Positions 1 through 6,490 of a DNA stretch of 18,201 nt are shown in pieces. Position 1 is the stretch's first letter. Each line of letters starts with the position of its first letter. The DNA comes from Pseudomonas sp. GTDB lineage: Bacteria > Pseudomonadota > Gammaproteobacteria > Pseudomonadales > Pseudomonadaceae. The stretch covers positions 1-18,201 of the forward strand of contig NZ_JASLAW010000078.1 of assembly GCF_030147005.1 (NCBI RefSeq), given 5' to 3'. A program made the position numbers and the translations under genes. The notes beneath the pieces were generated by a model. It did no database searches and was not told the DNA's origin. It worked only from the letters and a program-made list of their open reading frames with translations.

Positions 1-24
1 CGGCCTGATCAGCCGGTTTTTTTT
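1..24 (+). terminator. Hairpin with T-tract, unit A (cut by window edge)
   Basis: The remainder of the same hairpin seen complete at 420-446: the loop region and right arm GCCGGTT, followed by eight T (17-24). The left arm is truncated by the start of the window. It would terminate transcription arriving from the left on the plus strand, suggesting that a gene convergent to pvdP ends just outside the window; that gene cannot be seen. Confidence 0.6.
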
Positions 25-72
25 CGTCTCCGATTTGTGCTTTCAAGCAGGTTTGCAAACGCTAACGTGCGG

Positions 73-169
73 GTGTCAGACGCCTCACTTTGTGGCAAGG
101 GGGCAAGTGTCAGGCCCCTCACTTTGTGGCAAGAGGGCAAGTGTCAGGCCCCTCACTTTGTGGCGAGGG
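73..169. repeat. 34 bp direct repeats, unit A (3 copies)
   Basis: Copies begin at 73, 107 and 141, each starting GTGTCAG and containing CCTCACTTTGTGGC. The third copy runs into the left arm of the REPIN, which shares TGTGGCGAGGG with the repeat. The short repeat therefore looks like slippage or recombination involving the outer edge of the REP sequence. No unique spacers separate the copies. Confidence 0.9.
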
Positions 170-268
170 AGCTTGCTCCCGTTGGACTGCGCAGCAGTCC
201 TGAACCTGCCCACTCACACAGCCAGTGTCGACCGGGAGGCCGTCGCGGGAGCAAGCTCCCTCGCCACA
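159..268. repeat. REPIN (paired inverted REPs), unit A
   Basis: Two REP elements in inverted orientation. The outer arms are TGTGGCGAGGGAGCTTGCTCC at the left and its near-perfect reverse complement, ending CTCCCTCGCCACA, at the right; each arm also has its own small GGGAGC/GCTCCC palindrome. The 110 bp length and arm sequence match the abundant REP family of P. fluorescens-group genomes, which are mobilised by RAYT transposases. No RAYT gene is in this window. Confidence 0.9.
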
Positions 269-284
269 GGTATGCGGGTAAACC

Positions 285-389
285 TTACGCTTGGCGCTTG
301 ACCTTCAAATGCCGCGCATACCAGGGCCGTTGCGGTACGCGCTTGAACAGGCCCTTGAGCCGTTCTTCATCGGCGCTGAAAGTGATGCG
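285..389 (-). pseudogene. Duplicated pvdP 3' tail, unit A (34 codons + stop, reading frame intact)
   Basis: On the minus strand this encodes the same 34 C-terminal residues as pvdP, from RITF to the TAA stop, in an intact frame. It differs by Gly to Ser at tail residue 5, Ile to Val at residue 31 and Pro to Gln at residue 33. There is no start codon or upstream coding sequence, so it is a gene fragment. The residues covered correspond to the C-terminal lid of PvdP, including the Trp-Tyr-Ala-Arg-His motif. Confidence 0.9.
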
Positions 390-419
390 TATAACCCCTG
401 CTGTTGAAGGGGCACCCCA

Positions 420-446
420 AACCGGCCTGATCAGCCGGTTTTTTTT
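420..446 (+). terminator. Rho-independent-type hairpin, unit B
   Basis: A 7 bp stem, AACCGGC / GCCGGTT, encloses the loop CTGATCA and is followed by a run of eight T (439-446). The T-tract lies 3' on the plus strand, so it is oriented to stop rightward transcription. It has no visible gene immediately upstream because it was copied as part of the tandem unit. Confidence 0.75.
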
Positions 447-494
447 CGTCTCCGATTTGTGCTTTCAAGCAGGTTTGCAAACGCTAACGTGCCG

Positions 495-556
495 GTGTAA
501 GGCGCCTCACTTTGTGGCAAGGGCCGGGTGTCAGGCCCCTCACTTTGTGGCGAGGG
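495..556. repeat. 33 bp direct repeats, unit B (2 copies)
   Basis: Two copies beginning at 495 and 528, homologous to the three copies in units A and C. The first is slightly degenerate (GTGTAAGG instead of GTGTCAGG). The missing third copy accounts for the shorter length of unit B. Confidence 0.85.
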
Positions 557-655
557 AGCTTGCCCCCGTTGGACTGCGCAGCAGTCCTGAACCTGCCCAC
601 TCACACAGCCCGTGTCGACCGGGAGGCCGTCGCGGGAGCAAGCTCCCTCGCCACA
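546..655. repeat. REPIN, unit B
   Basis: 110 bp, nearly identical to the elements at 159-268 and 964-1073. In the left REP one base differs (GCTTGCCCCC instead of GCTTGCTCCC), so the internal small palindrome is slightly weakened. Confidence 0.9.
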
Positions 656-671
656 GGTATACAGGTAAACC

Positions 672-775
672 TTACGCTTGGCGCTTGACCTTCAAATGCC
701 GCGCATACCAGAGCCGTTGCGGTACGCGCTTGAACAGGCCTTGAGCCGTTCTTCATCGGCGCCGAAAGTGATGCG
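672..775 (-). pseudogene. Duplicated pvdP 3' tail, unit B (frameshifted)
   Basis: Same 34-codon pvdP tail as in unit A, read on the minus strand, but one C is missing from the CCC run (AACAGGCCTTG where the other copies have AACAGGCCCTTG). This shifts the frame after RLK, and the peptide becomes unrelated (ACSSAYRNGSGMRGI) before a new stop. This copy is decaying and is clearly not under coding constraint. Confidence 0.9.
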
Positions 776-805
776 TATAACCCCTGCTGTTGAAGGGGCA
801 CCCCG

Positions 806-831
806 AACCGGCCTGATCAGCCGGTTTTTTT
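806..831 (+). terminator. Rho-independent-type hairpin, unit C
   Basis: The same AACCGGC / GCCGGTT stem with CTGATCA loop as at 420-446, followed by seven T (825-831) rather than eight. Confidence 0.75.
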
Positions 832-879
832 CGTCTCCGATTTGTGCTTTCAAGCATGTTTGCAAACGATAAGGTGCGG

Positions 880-974
880 GTGTCAGGCGCTTCACTTTGT
901 GGCAGGGGGCGGGTGTCAGGCGCCTCACTTTGTGGCAAGGGGCGAGTGCCAGGCCCCTCACTTTGTGGCGAGGG
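880..974. repeat. 33 bp direct repeats, unit C (3 copies)
   Basis: Copies begin at 880, 913 and 946. The third starts GTGCCAGG instead of GTGTCAGG and leads directly into the REPIN. The period here is 33 bp, against 34 in unit A. Confidence 0.88.
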
Positions 975-1073
975 AGCTTGCTCCCGTTGGACTGCGCAGC
1001 AGTCCTGAACCTGCCCACTCACACAGCCCGTGTCGACCGGGAGGCCGTCGCGGGAGCGAGCTCCCTCGCCACA
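964..1073. repeat. REPIN, unit C, immediately downstream of pvdP
   Basis: A 110 bp inverted pair of REPs, like those in units A and B, lying 16 bp beyond the pvdP stop codon. Its position suggests it is the original element and that the other two arose with the tandem duplication. In the transcript it can form a long hairpin just after pvdP, which may protect the 3' end or slow leftward transcription; that role is inference. Confidence 0.9.
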
Positions 1074-1089
1074 GGTATGCGGGTAAACC

Positions 1090-2718
1090 TTACGCTGGGC
1101 GCTTGATCTTCAAATGCCGCGCATACCAGGGCCGTTGCGGTACGCGCTTGAACAGGCCCTTGAGCCGTTCTTCATCGGCACCGAAAGTGATGCGCAGGCC
1201 CAGCTTCATGATTTCCGGGTCCATTTCCATCGAGCGGCCCTGCTGCAAGCCCGGCGTGGTGCTGCAGCCGTGGGTGTCCGGACCGAGCCAGGGGTCGCCT
1301 ACTTCCACCCAACGCCCTGGCGCAAACCAGGCGACGCCGTTGACCTCAAGCCGGGTCACCTCGCCTGGGTTGAAGCGTTCGTGGGCGCGACACCAGTCTT
1401 CGATACGGTCATCGATCCAGCCATGGAAATGCCAGAACACCGGGTTCACATGGGATGAAAACGGATCGCCGAGGAAGTCGTTCTCCGGCGCGTACCAGCG
1501 CGCAGCAAAATCCGCAGGGTCGCGGGCAAACGGTACCGGGGCGCCGTTGGACGGGTCGCGCGGCACGGAGGCCCAGCGCATGTGCAGCCAGTCGTGCAGG
1601 CCCAGTTCCATCTCCGAGCCCAGTTGGCCCAGGGTCAATTTAGCCAGGTAGCGCGGGTCGCGGTACTGGGATTCCCACACCTGGAAATTACTGTGGTACG
1701 TCTCGGCAGCCTTGATGTCGCTGACCCACTGGGTGTAATCGGCGTCATCCGGCGCCGACCAGCACGGCGGCAGCGCAAAGCCGTCGTGGTTGTCGAAGTA
1801 ACGCACGAAGCCCAGGCGATCGCGCTCCAGCGCCGGCTGGGGCTCGGGAAAATACTGCCATGACGGCAGGTCCTGCATGGAGCGCGCAGTGCCGAGCATG
1901 TGGCGGTGCATAAAGAAAAAGTCGATGCCCGAGCCGTTACGGTCCTTGCGCTTGCCCCGTGCATCGCGCTCCCGGCCACGCGGCCCGGGTTGCCAGCCGA
2001 TGCCGCGCAGGGCCTCGCGCTTTTCCTCGGAAAGCTTGTGCCATTGGTCACGGGTGGCGTGCCATAGCTGGTGAAACAGGCGATGTTCGGGGGCAGTCAG
2101 CCACGCCAGCAGAGTTGGGTTGAGGCCGATACGCTGGCGGGCTTCGGGGAACAGCTGTTTGTGGGCGATAAAACGGTGGTCGTGCTCGGTCAGCGCCAAG
2201 GGTCGCTCAAGGTCGAGGACCTGCCCGCTGAGGGTGCCGCTGCCGGCATTGCCGAAGTCGGCCCAGACTTCATCGAGGGTCATCTTGAATTCATAAGCCG
2301 GAATACCCGCCGCCGAATCACGGTCGATCAGCCGCCAATAGAGCAAGGCGCCCTCGCCCGTCAGCAGATCACCCAATACGCGATAGCGCGGCTCGCCGTC
2401 GGCGCGCAGGTTCTCGGCGGTGTCCAGGTAGCCGCGCAGGCCACGGCCACGGGGGGCGATATCCAGCAGCAGCTCCAGGCCCTGCGACGGCAAGCCCTTG
2501 AGCCCTGCATCGCGGCCTTCCAGGCGCAGGCTCCACACGCCGCGCAAGGTGTTCGCCAGCTGCTGGCCCTGAGTGTCGGCCAGGTCGACCGTGGCTTCGC
2601 CGGGGGTGATCGGGAATTCTTCTTCCCGCGTCAGCTCGCGATGGGCGTAAAAGGCCGCAGGCACGGCCGCGCCGGTCAGCGCCAGGCCTGCGATGAACCC
2701 ACGTCGAGAGATCGTCAT
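1090..2718 (-). CDS. pvdP: PvdP, periplasmic tyrosinase of pyoverdine chromophore maturation
   Basis: 542 residues, close to the known PvdP length (about 544). PvdP is a copper tyrosinase that oxidises the D-Tyr of ferribactin in the periplasm to form the dihydropyoverdine chromophore. The N-terminus has a twin-arginine signal (SRRGFIAG at residues 4-11 plus a hydrophobic stretch), consistent with Tat export of the folded protein. Candidate copper ligands are H216/H220 and H271/H273 (MHRH), then H375 and H379 in LHDWLHM, and H430/H432 in NPVFWHFHGWIDD, which resembles the CuB signature of tyrosinases. Near the end, Y532 in WYARH matches the placeholder tyrosine described for the autoinhibitory C-terminal lid of P. 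aeruginosa PvdP. The start is supported by a purine-rich TAAGG six bases upstream of ATG and by the Tat signal beginning there. It is transcribed divergently from pvdM from its own iron-starvation box. Its last 34 codons are duplicated downstream. Confidence 0.96.
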   Translation of the reverse strand: MTISRRGFIAGLALTGAAVPAAFYAHRELTREEEFPITPGEATVDLADTQGQQLANTLRGVWSLRLEGRDAGLKGLPSQGLELLLDIAPRGRGLRGYLDTAENLRADGEPRYRVLGDLLTGEGALLYWRLIDRDSAAGIPAYEFKMTLDEVWADFGNAGSGTLSGQVLDLERPLALTEHDHRFIAHKQLFPEARQRIGLNPTLLAWLTAPEHRLFHQLWHATRDQWHKLSEEKREALRGIGWQPGPRGRERDARGKRKDRNGSGIDFFFMHRHMLGTARSMQDLPSWQYFPEPQPALERDRLGFVRYFDNHDGFALPPCWSAPDDADYTQWVSDIKAAETYHSNFQVWESQYRDPRYLAKLTLGQLGSEMELGLHDWLHMRWASVPRDPSNGAPVPFARDPADFAARWYAPENDFLGDPFSSHVNPVFWHFHGWIDDRIEDWCRAHERFNPGEVTRLEVNGVAWFAPGRWVEVGDPWLGPDTHGCSTTPGLQQGRSMEMDPEIMKLGLRITFGADEERLKGLFKRVPQRPWYARHLKIKRPA

Positions 2719-2724
2719 TGTCTA

Positions 2725-2730
2725 CCTTAG
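2725..2730 (-). promoter_or_regulatory. Ribosome binding site of pvdP
   Basis: The minus strand reads CTAAGG here, six bases before the ATG. It supports translation start at 2718 and thereby a Tat signal at the extreme N-terminus. Confidence 0.6.
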
Positions 2731-2753
2731 GAAACGGCTTAATCAGAGCTAGA

Positions 2754-2777
2754 ACGTTTGCAACACGGGGAAATTTA
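2754..2777 (-). promoter_or_regulatory. Iron-starvation (PvdS) box of pvdP
   Basis: On the minus strand TAAAT (2777-2773) is followed after exactly 16 bases by CGT (2756-2754, within CGTTC). This is the TAAAT-N16-CGT consensus of promoters read by the ECF sigma factor PvdS. The -10-like element lies about 36 bp before the pvdP start codon. Confidence 0.88.
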
Positions 2778-2806
2778 CCGCCACGGCGGCGCCGCTAAAT
2801 TTCCCC
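2767..2806. repeat. Inverted repeat formed by the two divergent -35 elements
   Basis: GGGGAAATTTA (2767-2777) and its perfect reverse complement TAAATTTCCCC (2796-2806) flank an 18 bp GC-rich spacer. Both arms contain the TAAAT of an iron-starvation box, so the arms are the two promoter -35 regions placed back to back. Confidence 0.9.
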
Positions 2807-2819
2807 CGCCGTCGCTCGT
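2796..2819 (+). promoter_or_regulatory. Iron-starvation (PvdS) box of pvdM-pvdN-pvdO
   Basis: TAAAT (2796-2800), 16 bases, then CGT (2817-2819, within CGTTC). An exact match to the PvdS promoter consensus, about 40 bp before the pvdM start. It most likely drives the three-gene maturation operon under iron limitation. Confidence 0.88.
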
Positions 2820-2859
2820 TCTTCCCTGATAGCAAAGGCCTCAACTGACTGAGATGGCA

Positions 2860-4221
2860 ATGACAAAACCACGTTCGAAAAAGGCGCTGTATATCGGCCT
2901 GCCCCTGGTACTGGCCGTCGCTGCCGGGGCCGGCTTTCTGGTCTGGGAGCATTGGTTCAAGGGCAACGCCGGCTACCCGCTGGAGGTGATCAAGCAGGCC
3001 AATGAGATGCAGGATCGCCTATTGTCATTCGACAGCCATATCACCGTGCCCATGGATTTCGGCACCGCCGGCAACGAAGCCGACCAGGATGGCAGCGGCC
3101 AGTTCGACCTGGCCAAAGCATCGCGCGGCCGATTGTCCGGCGCGGCCCTGACGATCTTCGGCTGGCCGGAAATCTGGAACGGTCCCAACGCGCCGCACAA
3201 GCCCACCGACGGCTTTGTCGAAGAGGCGCGCCACGAGCAGGAGGTGCGCTACAAAATCATCTCCGCCATGGTCCGCGATTTCCCCAACCAGGTGGGCATC
3301 GCTTACACCCCGGACGACATGCGCCGCCTGCACGGCGAGGGCAAGTTCGCCATCTTTATCAGCATGCTCAACGCCTACCCGCTGGGTAACGACCTGAATC
3401 AGCTGGACCTGTGGGCCGCACGCGGCATGCGCATGTTCGGCTTCAGCTACATCGGCAATAACGCCTGGTCGGATTCGTCGCGCCCGCTGCCGTTTTTCAA
3501 TGACACCACCGACGCCCTCGAGGGCCTGTCACCCATCGGCCGGCAGGCGGTGCAGCGCCTCAATGACCTGGGGGTGATCATCGACGTGTCGCAGATGTCG
3601 ACCAAGGCCCTGGAACAGGTCGCACAGTTGAGCCGTACGCCGATGGTGGCCTCCCACTCGGCACCGCGGGCGTCGGTGGACATCCCGCGCAACCTCAGCG
3701 ACAAGGAACTGCAACTGATCAAGCACAGCGGCGGCGTGGTGCAGGTGGTGGGGTTCCCAGCCTACCTGCGCCCCCTCAGCCAGCCGACCCAGGACAAGCT
3801 CAACGCCCTGCGCGCGCGCTTCGACCTGCCGCCACTGCCCAACCTGGCGATGGCCTTGATGCCGGGCGATGCGATCATCGCCGCGTGGTCCGAACAGCGC
3901 TTCGGCCAGTACGCCAGCGAGCTGTACGCGATTCTCGAGGAAGAACCCAAGGCGACCCTCAAGGACTGGGGCGATGCCATCGACTACACCGTGCGCAAGA
4001 TCGGCATCGACCACGTCGGCATCGCCTCGGACTTCAACGACGGCGGCGGCCTCCAGGGCTGGGAGAACGTCGGCGAGGCGCGCAACGTCACGGCCGAGCT
4101 GATCCAGCGCGGCTACTCCGAAGCCGACATCGCCAAACTCTGGGGCGGTAACTTCCTGCGCGTGTGGGACCAGGTTCAAAAAGCCGCCAGACCCTTGGCC
4201 CATCACGAAGTAAGCCCATGA
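2860..4221 (+). CDS. pvdM: PvdM, membrane-anchored renal-dipeptidase-like maturation protein
   Basis: 453 residues from the ATG at 2860. I prefer this start to the in-frame ATG at 2854 because GAGA at 2851-2854 is correctly spaced only for 2860. A basic N-terminus (KPRSKK) and one hydrophobic segment at about residues 9-28 indicate an inner-membrane anchor with the domain in the periplasm. The body is peptidase M19-like: FDSHITVP near residues 58-65, VASHSAPRAS around H266, and IGIDHVGIASDF and WGGNFLRVW near the end. PvdM is needed for PvdP to oxidise ferribactin. Several zinc-ligand positions of M19 enzymes look replaced: HxD reads HIT (H60, T62), EGGH reads MLNA (M169), and DVSH reads DVSQ (Q245). 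Peptidase activity is therefore doubtful. It is first in an operon and overlaps pvdN by four bases (ATGA). Confidence 0.95.
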   Translation: MTKPRSKKALYIGLPLVLAVAAGAGFLVWEHWFKGNAGYPLEVIKQANEMQDRLLSFDSHITVPMDFGTAGNEADQDGSGQFDLAKASRGRLSGAALTIFGWPEIWNGPNAPHKPTDGFVEEARHEQEVRYKIISAMVRDFPNQVGIAYTPDDMRRLHGEGKFAIFISMLNAYPLGNDLNQLDLWAARGMRMFGFSYIGNNAWSDSSRPLPFFNDTTDALEGLSPIGRQAVQRLNDLGVIIDVSQMSTKALEQVAQLSRTPMVASHSAPRASVDIPRNLSDKELQLIKHSGGVVQVVGFPAYLRPLSQPTQDKLNALRARFDLPPLPNLAMALMPGDAIIAAWSEQRFGQYASELYAILEEEPKATLKDWGDAIDYTVRKIGIDHVGIASDFNDGGGLQGWENVGEARNVTAELIQRGYSEADIAKLWGGNFLRVWDQVQKAARPLAHHEVSP

Positions 4222-5486
4222 CCGACCGCCGTACCTTTCTCAAGCAGGCTGGCGTATTTGCCGCCAGTCTGCCTTTGGGCTCCGCGCTGATCCCAAAGGC
4301 GCTGGCAGCCACCACGAATGACCCATGGACGGAACTGAAACAACTGTTCAACCAGGACCCGGATTACCTGCATTTTTCCAACTTCCTGGTGGCGTCGCAC
4401 CCCAGGCCGGTGCGCGAGGCCATCGAACGCTACCGCGCCCAAATCGACCGCAACCCTGGCCTGGCAATGGACTGGGACCTGCAGGAAACCTGGAAACGCG
4501 AAGGCCAGGTGCGTGAGTGGGCCGGCCGTTACTTGAACGCCACACCGGCACAGATCGCCCTGACCGGCAGCACCTCCGAGGGGCTGGCGATGATCTACGG
4601 CGGGATCAAGGTGCGCGCGGACCAGGAGATTCTCACCACCGAGCATGAGCATTACGCGACGCAAAACGTGCTGGATTTTCGCGTGCGCAGGGAAGGCACC
4701 CAGGTGCGCCGTATCAGGCTGTTCGACAGCGCCAGTCGCGTGTCCGTGGACGAAGTGCTGGGCACTATCCAGCGCAATATCCGCCCCAACACCCGCGTGC
4801 TGGGCATGACCTGGGTGCAGTCGGGCAGCGGTGTCAAATTGCCCATCGGCGAAATCGGCAAGCTGGCGGCTGAACATAACCGCAACCGCGACGACAGCGA
4901 CCGCCTTCTCTATGTGGTCGACGGCGTACACGGCTTCGGCGTGGAAAACCTCGACTTCCCAGCCATGCACTGCGACTTTTTCATCGCCGGCACCCACAAG
5001 TGGATGTTCGGCCCGCGCGGCACCGGGCTGGTGTGCGCTCGCGACGCTGAGAACAAATACGTCACGCCAATGGTGCCGACCTTCTCCGAAGACAAGGATT
5101 TCGCCACCACCATGACCCCCGGCGGCTACCACGCCTTCGAACACCGCTGGGCGGCCGACGAAGCCTTCAAGCTGCACCTGCAACTGGGCAAAGCGGCGGT
5201 ACAAGCGCGCATCCACGCCCTCAACACCGAATTGAAAGAACAATTGCTGGCCCATCCCAAGATCGAACTGGTCACGCCGCGCAGCCCTGAACTGTCAGCC
5301 GGCTTCACCTTCTTTCGGGTCAAGGGCCAGGACAGCGATGCGGTGGCGAGCTACATGATGAAGAGCCGTGTGGTGATCGACGCCGTGGATCGCGACGTCG
5401 GCCCGGTGATCCGCACCTCCCCCGGCCTGCTCAACTCGTCCGACGAAATTCAGCGCTTCATGACGTTACTGGCCCAGCGGCTGTGA
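4218..5486 (+). CDS. pvdN: PvdN, periplasmic PLP-dependent enzyme modifying the pyoverdine side chain
   Basis: 422 residues. The ATG at 4218 overlaps the pvdM stop in an ATGA, indicating translational coupling, and starts a clear twin-arginine signal (DRRTFLKQAG at residues 3-12, hydrophobic stretch, ALA site). An in-frame upstream start at 4164 would bury the Tat motif inside pvdM, so I reject it. The fold is that of class V aminotransferases: TGSTSEGLAMIYGG around residues 115-128, the cofactor-binding VVDGVHGFG, and the PLP-lysine motif AGTHKWMFGPRGTG with K261. PvdN is a Tat substrate shown in fluorescent pseudomonads to convert the glutamate side chain attached to the chromophore into succinamide. 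It is distinct from PtaA, which makes the alpha-ketoglutarate variant and is not seen here. A succinic or succinamide side chain is therefore expected. Confidence 0.95.
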   Translation: MTDRRTFLKQAGVFAASLPLGSALIPKALAATTNDPWTELKQLFNQDPDYLHFSNFLVASHPRPVREAIERYRAQIDRNPGLAMDWDLQETWKREGQVREWAGRYLNATPAQIALTGSTSEGLAMIYGGIKVRADQEILTTEHEHYATQNVLDFRVRREGTQVRRIRLFDSASRVSVDEVLGTIQRNIRPNTRVLGMTWVQSGSGVKLPIGEIGKLAAEHNRNRDDSDRLLYVVDGVHGFGVENLDFPAMHCDFFIAGTHKWMFGPRGTGLVCARDAENKYVTPMVPTFSEDKDFATTMTPGGYHAFEHRWAADEAFKLHLQLGKAAVQARIHALNTELKEQLLAHPKIELVTPRSPELSAGFTFFRVKGQDSDAVASYMMKSRVVIDAVDRDVGPVIRTSPGLLNSSDEIQRFMTLLAQRL

Positions 5487-5517
5487 AAGCCACTTCCCCC
5501 TTGAATGAGAGGCCCCT

Positions 5518-6387
5518 ATGACTGCGTCACAACTCCCCCTGCTGAGCGCACTGGCATTGACCGCTCTCGGCGCCCTGCTTCCCGGCCCGGCCCAGGCTGC
5601 CGCCCCCCAACCGGGCAAGGTGTTCAAAGACTGCAAGGACTGCCCCGAAATGGTGGTACTGCCCGCCGGGGCCTTCACCATGGGCACTCCGCAAGACGAA
5701 GTCGGCCGCGAACCCGACGAAGGCCCGATGCATGAAGTGACTTTCGCCAAGCCCTTCGCCATGAGCCGTTTCCACATCACCGCAGGCGAGTGGGACAGCT
5801 ATGTGCGCCAGAGCGGCGTCAAGATCGCCAATGGCGATGACCGCCCCGGCCGCGAATGCATCGCCAGCAAGCCGCGCTATCCCCAGGGGCCGCGCCAGCC
5901 GGCGGTGTGCATGGACATGGACGACATTAAAAACTACGTGGCCTGGCTGTCGAAAAAGACCGGCCAGCAGTACCACATGGTCAGCGAAGCCCAACGCGAA
6001 TACGCGGCCCGCGCCGGCACCAGCGGGCCGTTCCCCTTCCCGTTCGACGAAGGCAAGGGCTATAGCATCGCCAAACACGCCAACACCTACGGCCCGGCGG
6101 ACGGCTACAGCTATTCATCGCCGGTGGGCAGTTACCCGCCGAACGCATTCGGCATGTATGACATGCACGGCAACGTGTACGAGCGGGTTGCCGATTGCGA
6201 GCACGCGAACTACATCGGTGCACCGAATGACGGCAGTGCCTGGGTGGAGCCCAACTGTGAGGCCTATCAGATTCGCGGCAATGACTGGGGCGAGGCGCCG
6301 GTGTTTTCCCGTTCAGGCAACCGCAACAACATCTACCCGCAAACGCGGGGCGACTGGATCGGGTTTCGCGTAGTGCGCGACCTCTAA
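5518..6387 (+). CDS. pvdO: PvdO, periplasmic FGE-like oxidase finishing the chromophore
   Basis: 289 residues. A Sec-type signal peptide covers residues 1 to about 27 (hydrophobic core, then GPAQA-A). The mature protein is a formylglycine-generating-enzyme/sulfatase-modifying-factor domain: MVVLPAGAFTMGTP near residues 45-58, then SEAQREYAARAG, PNAFGMYDMHGNVYE and a terminal GDWIGFRVVRDL, all hallmarks of the family. Cysteines include the pair CKDC (C39, C42) just after the signal and several in the body. PvdO catalyses the last oxidation, from dihydropyoverdine to pyoverdine, in the periplasm. It starts 31 bp after pvdN with an AGAGG ribosome site well spaced before the ATG, so it is the third gene of the pvdM operon. 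No clear terminator follows; REP-like sequence begins 15 bp after the stop. Confidence 0.95.
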   Translation: MTASQLPLLSALALTALGALLPGPAQAAAPQPGKVFKDCKDCPEMVVLPAGAFTMGTPQDEVGREPDEGPMHEVTFAKPFAMSRFHITAGEWDSYVRQSGVKIANGDDRPGRECIASKPRYPQGPRQPAVCMDMDDIKNYVAWLSKKTGQQYHMVSEAQREYAARAGTSGPFPFPFDEGKGYSIAKHANTYGPADGYSYSSPVGSYPPNAFGMYDMHGNVYERVADCEHANYIGAPNDGSAWVEPNCEAYQIRGNDWGEAPVFSRSGNRNNIYPQTRGDWIGFRVVRDL

Positions 6388-6402
6388 GCCATACCAACCC
6401 AA

Positions 6403-6490
6403 TGTGGGAAGGGGCTTGCCCCGATGGCGGCAGGTCAGGCAAAGAAGCGTGCACTGACACTCCCTCATCGGGGCATAGGTATCTACACAA
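6403..6490. repeat. REP-like inverted element downstream of pvdO
   Basis: The left part is a typical REP, TGTGGGAAGGGGCTTGCCCC followed by GATGGCGG (6403-6430). The right part, CATCGGGGCATAGGTATCTACACA (6466-6489, split here by the description only), keeps the ATCGGGGCA and terminal ACACA of an inverted partner but has TAGGTATC in place of the usual second palindrome arm. It is a different REP family from those next to pvdP. Confidence 0.7.

Larger units (their letters stand above)
1..1194. repeat. Tandem array of three ~390-420 bp units containing pvdP 3' tails
   Basis: Three head-to-tail units can be read: A (1-389, cut by the window edge), B (390-775) and C (776-1194). Reading the plus strand, each unit has a short leader, a hairpin plus T-tract, two or three 33-34 bp direct repeats, a 110 bp REPIN, and the reverse complement of the last 34 codons and stop of pvdP. 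B and C both begin with TATAACCCCTG and A and B both end with GTGATGCG; in C the match to the other units stops at 1194, inside the real pvdP gene at codon 509. B is 386 bp and C 419 bp; the 33 bp difference equals one short repeat. The most likely origin is amplification of a segment starting inside pvdP and ending near the neighbouring gene to the left. No independent coding sequence is evident here. Confidence 0.93.

Noticed and set aside
37..744. Plus-strand open frame of 235 codons across the tandem array
   Set aside because: It is made of repeated REPIN and antisense pvdP-tail sequence, has internal sequence repeats that mirror the DNA repeats, and resembles no protein family.
73..974. 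Short regularly sized repeats as a possible CRISPR array
   Set aside because: Copies are directly adjacent with a 33-34 bp period and no unique spacers; no cas genes are present.
4164..4217. Upstream ATG for pvdN inside pvdM
   Set aside because: It would place the twin-arginine motif about 20 residues inside the protein; the ATGA overlap at 4218 is a typical coupled start.
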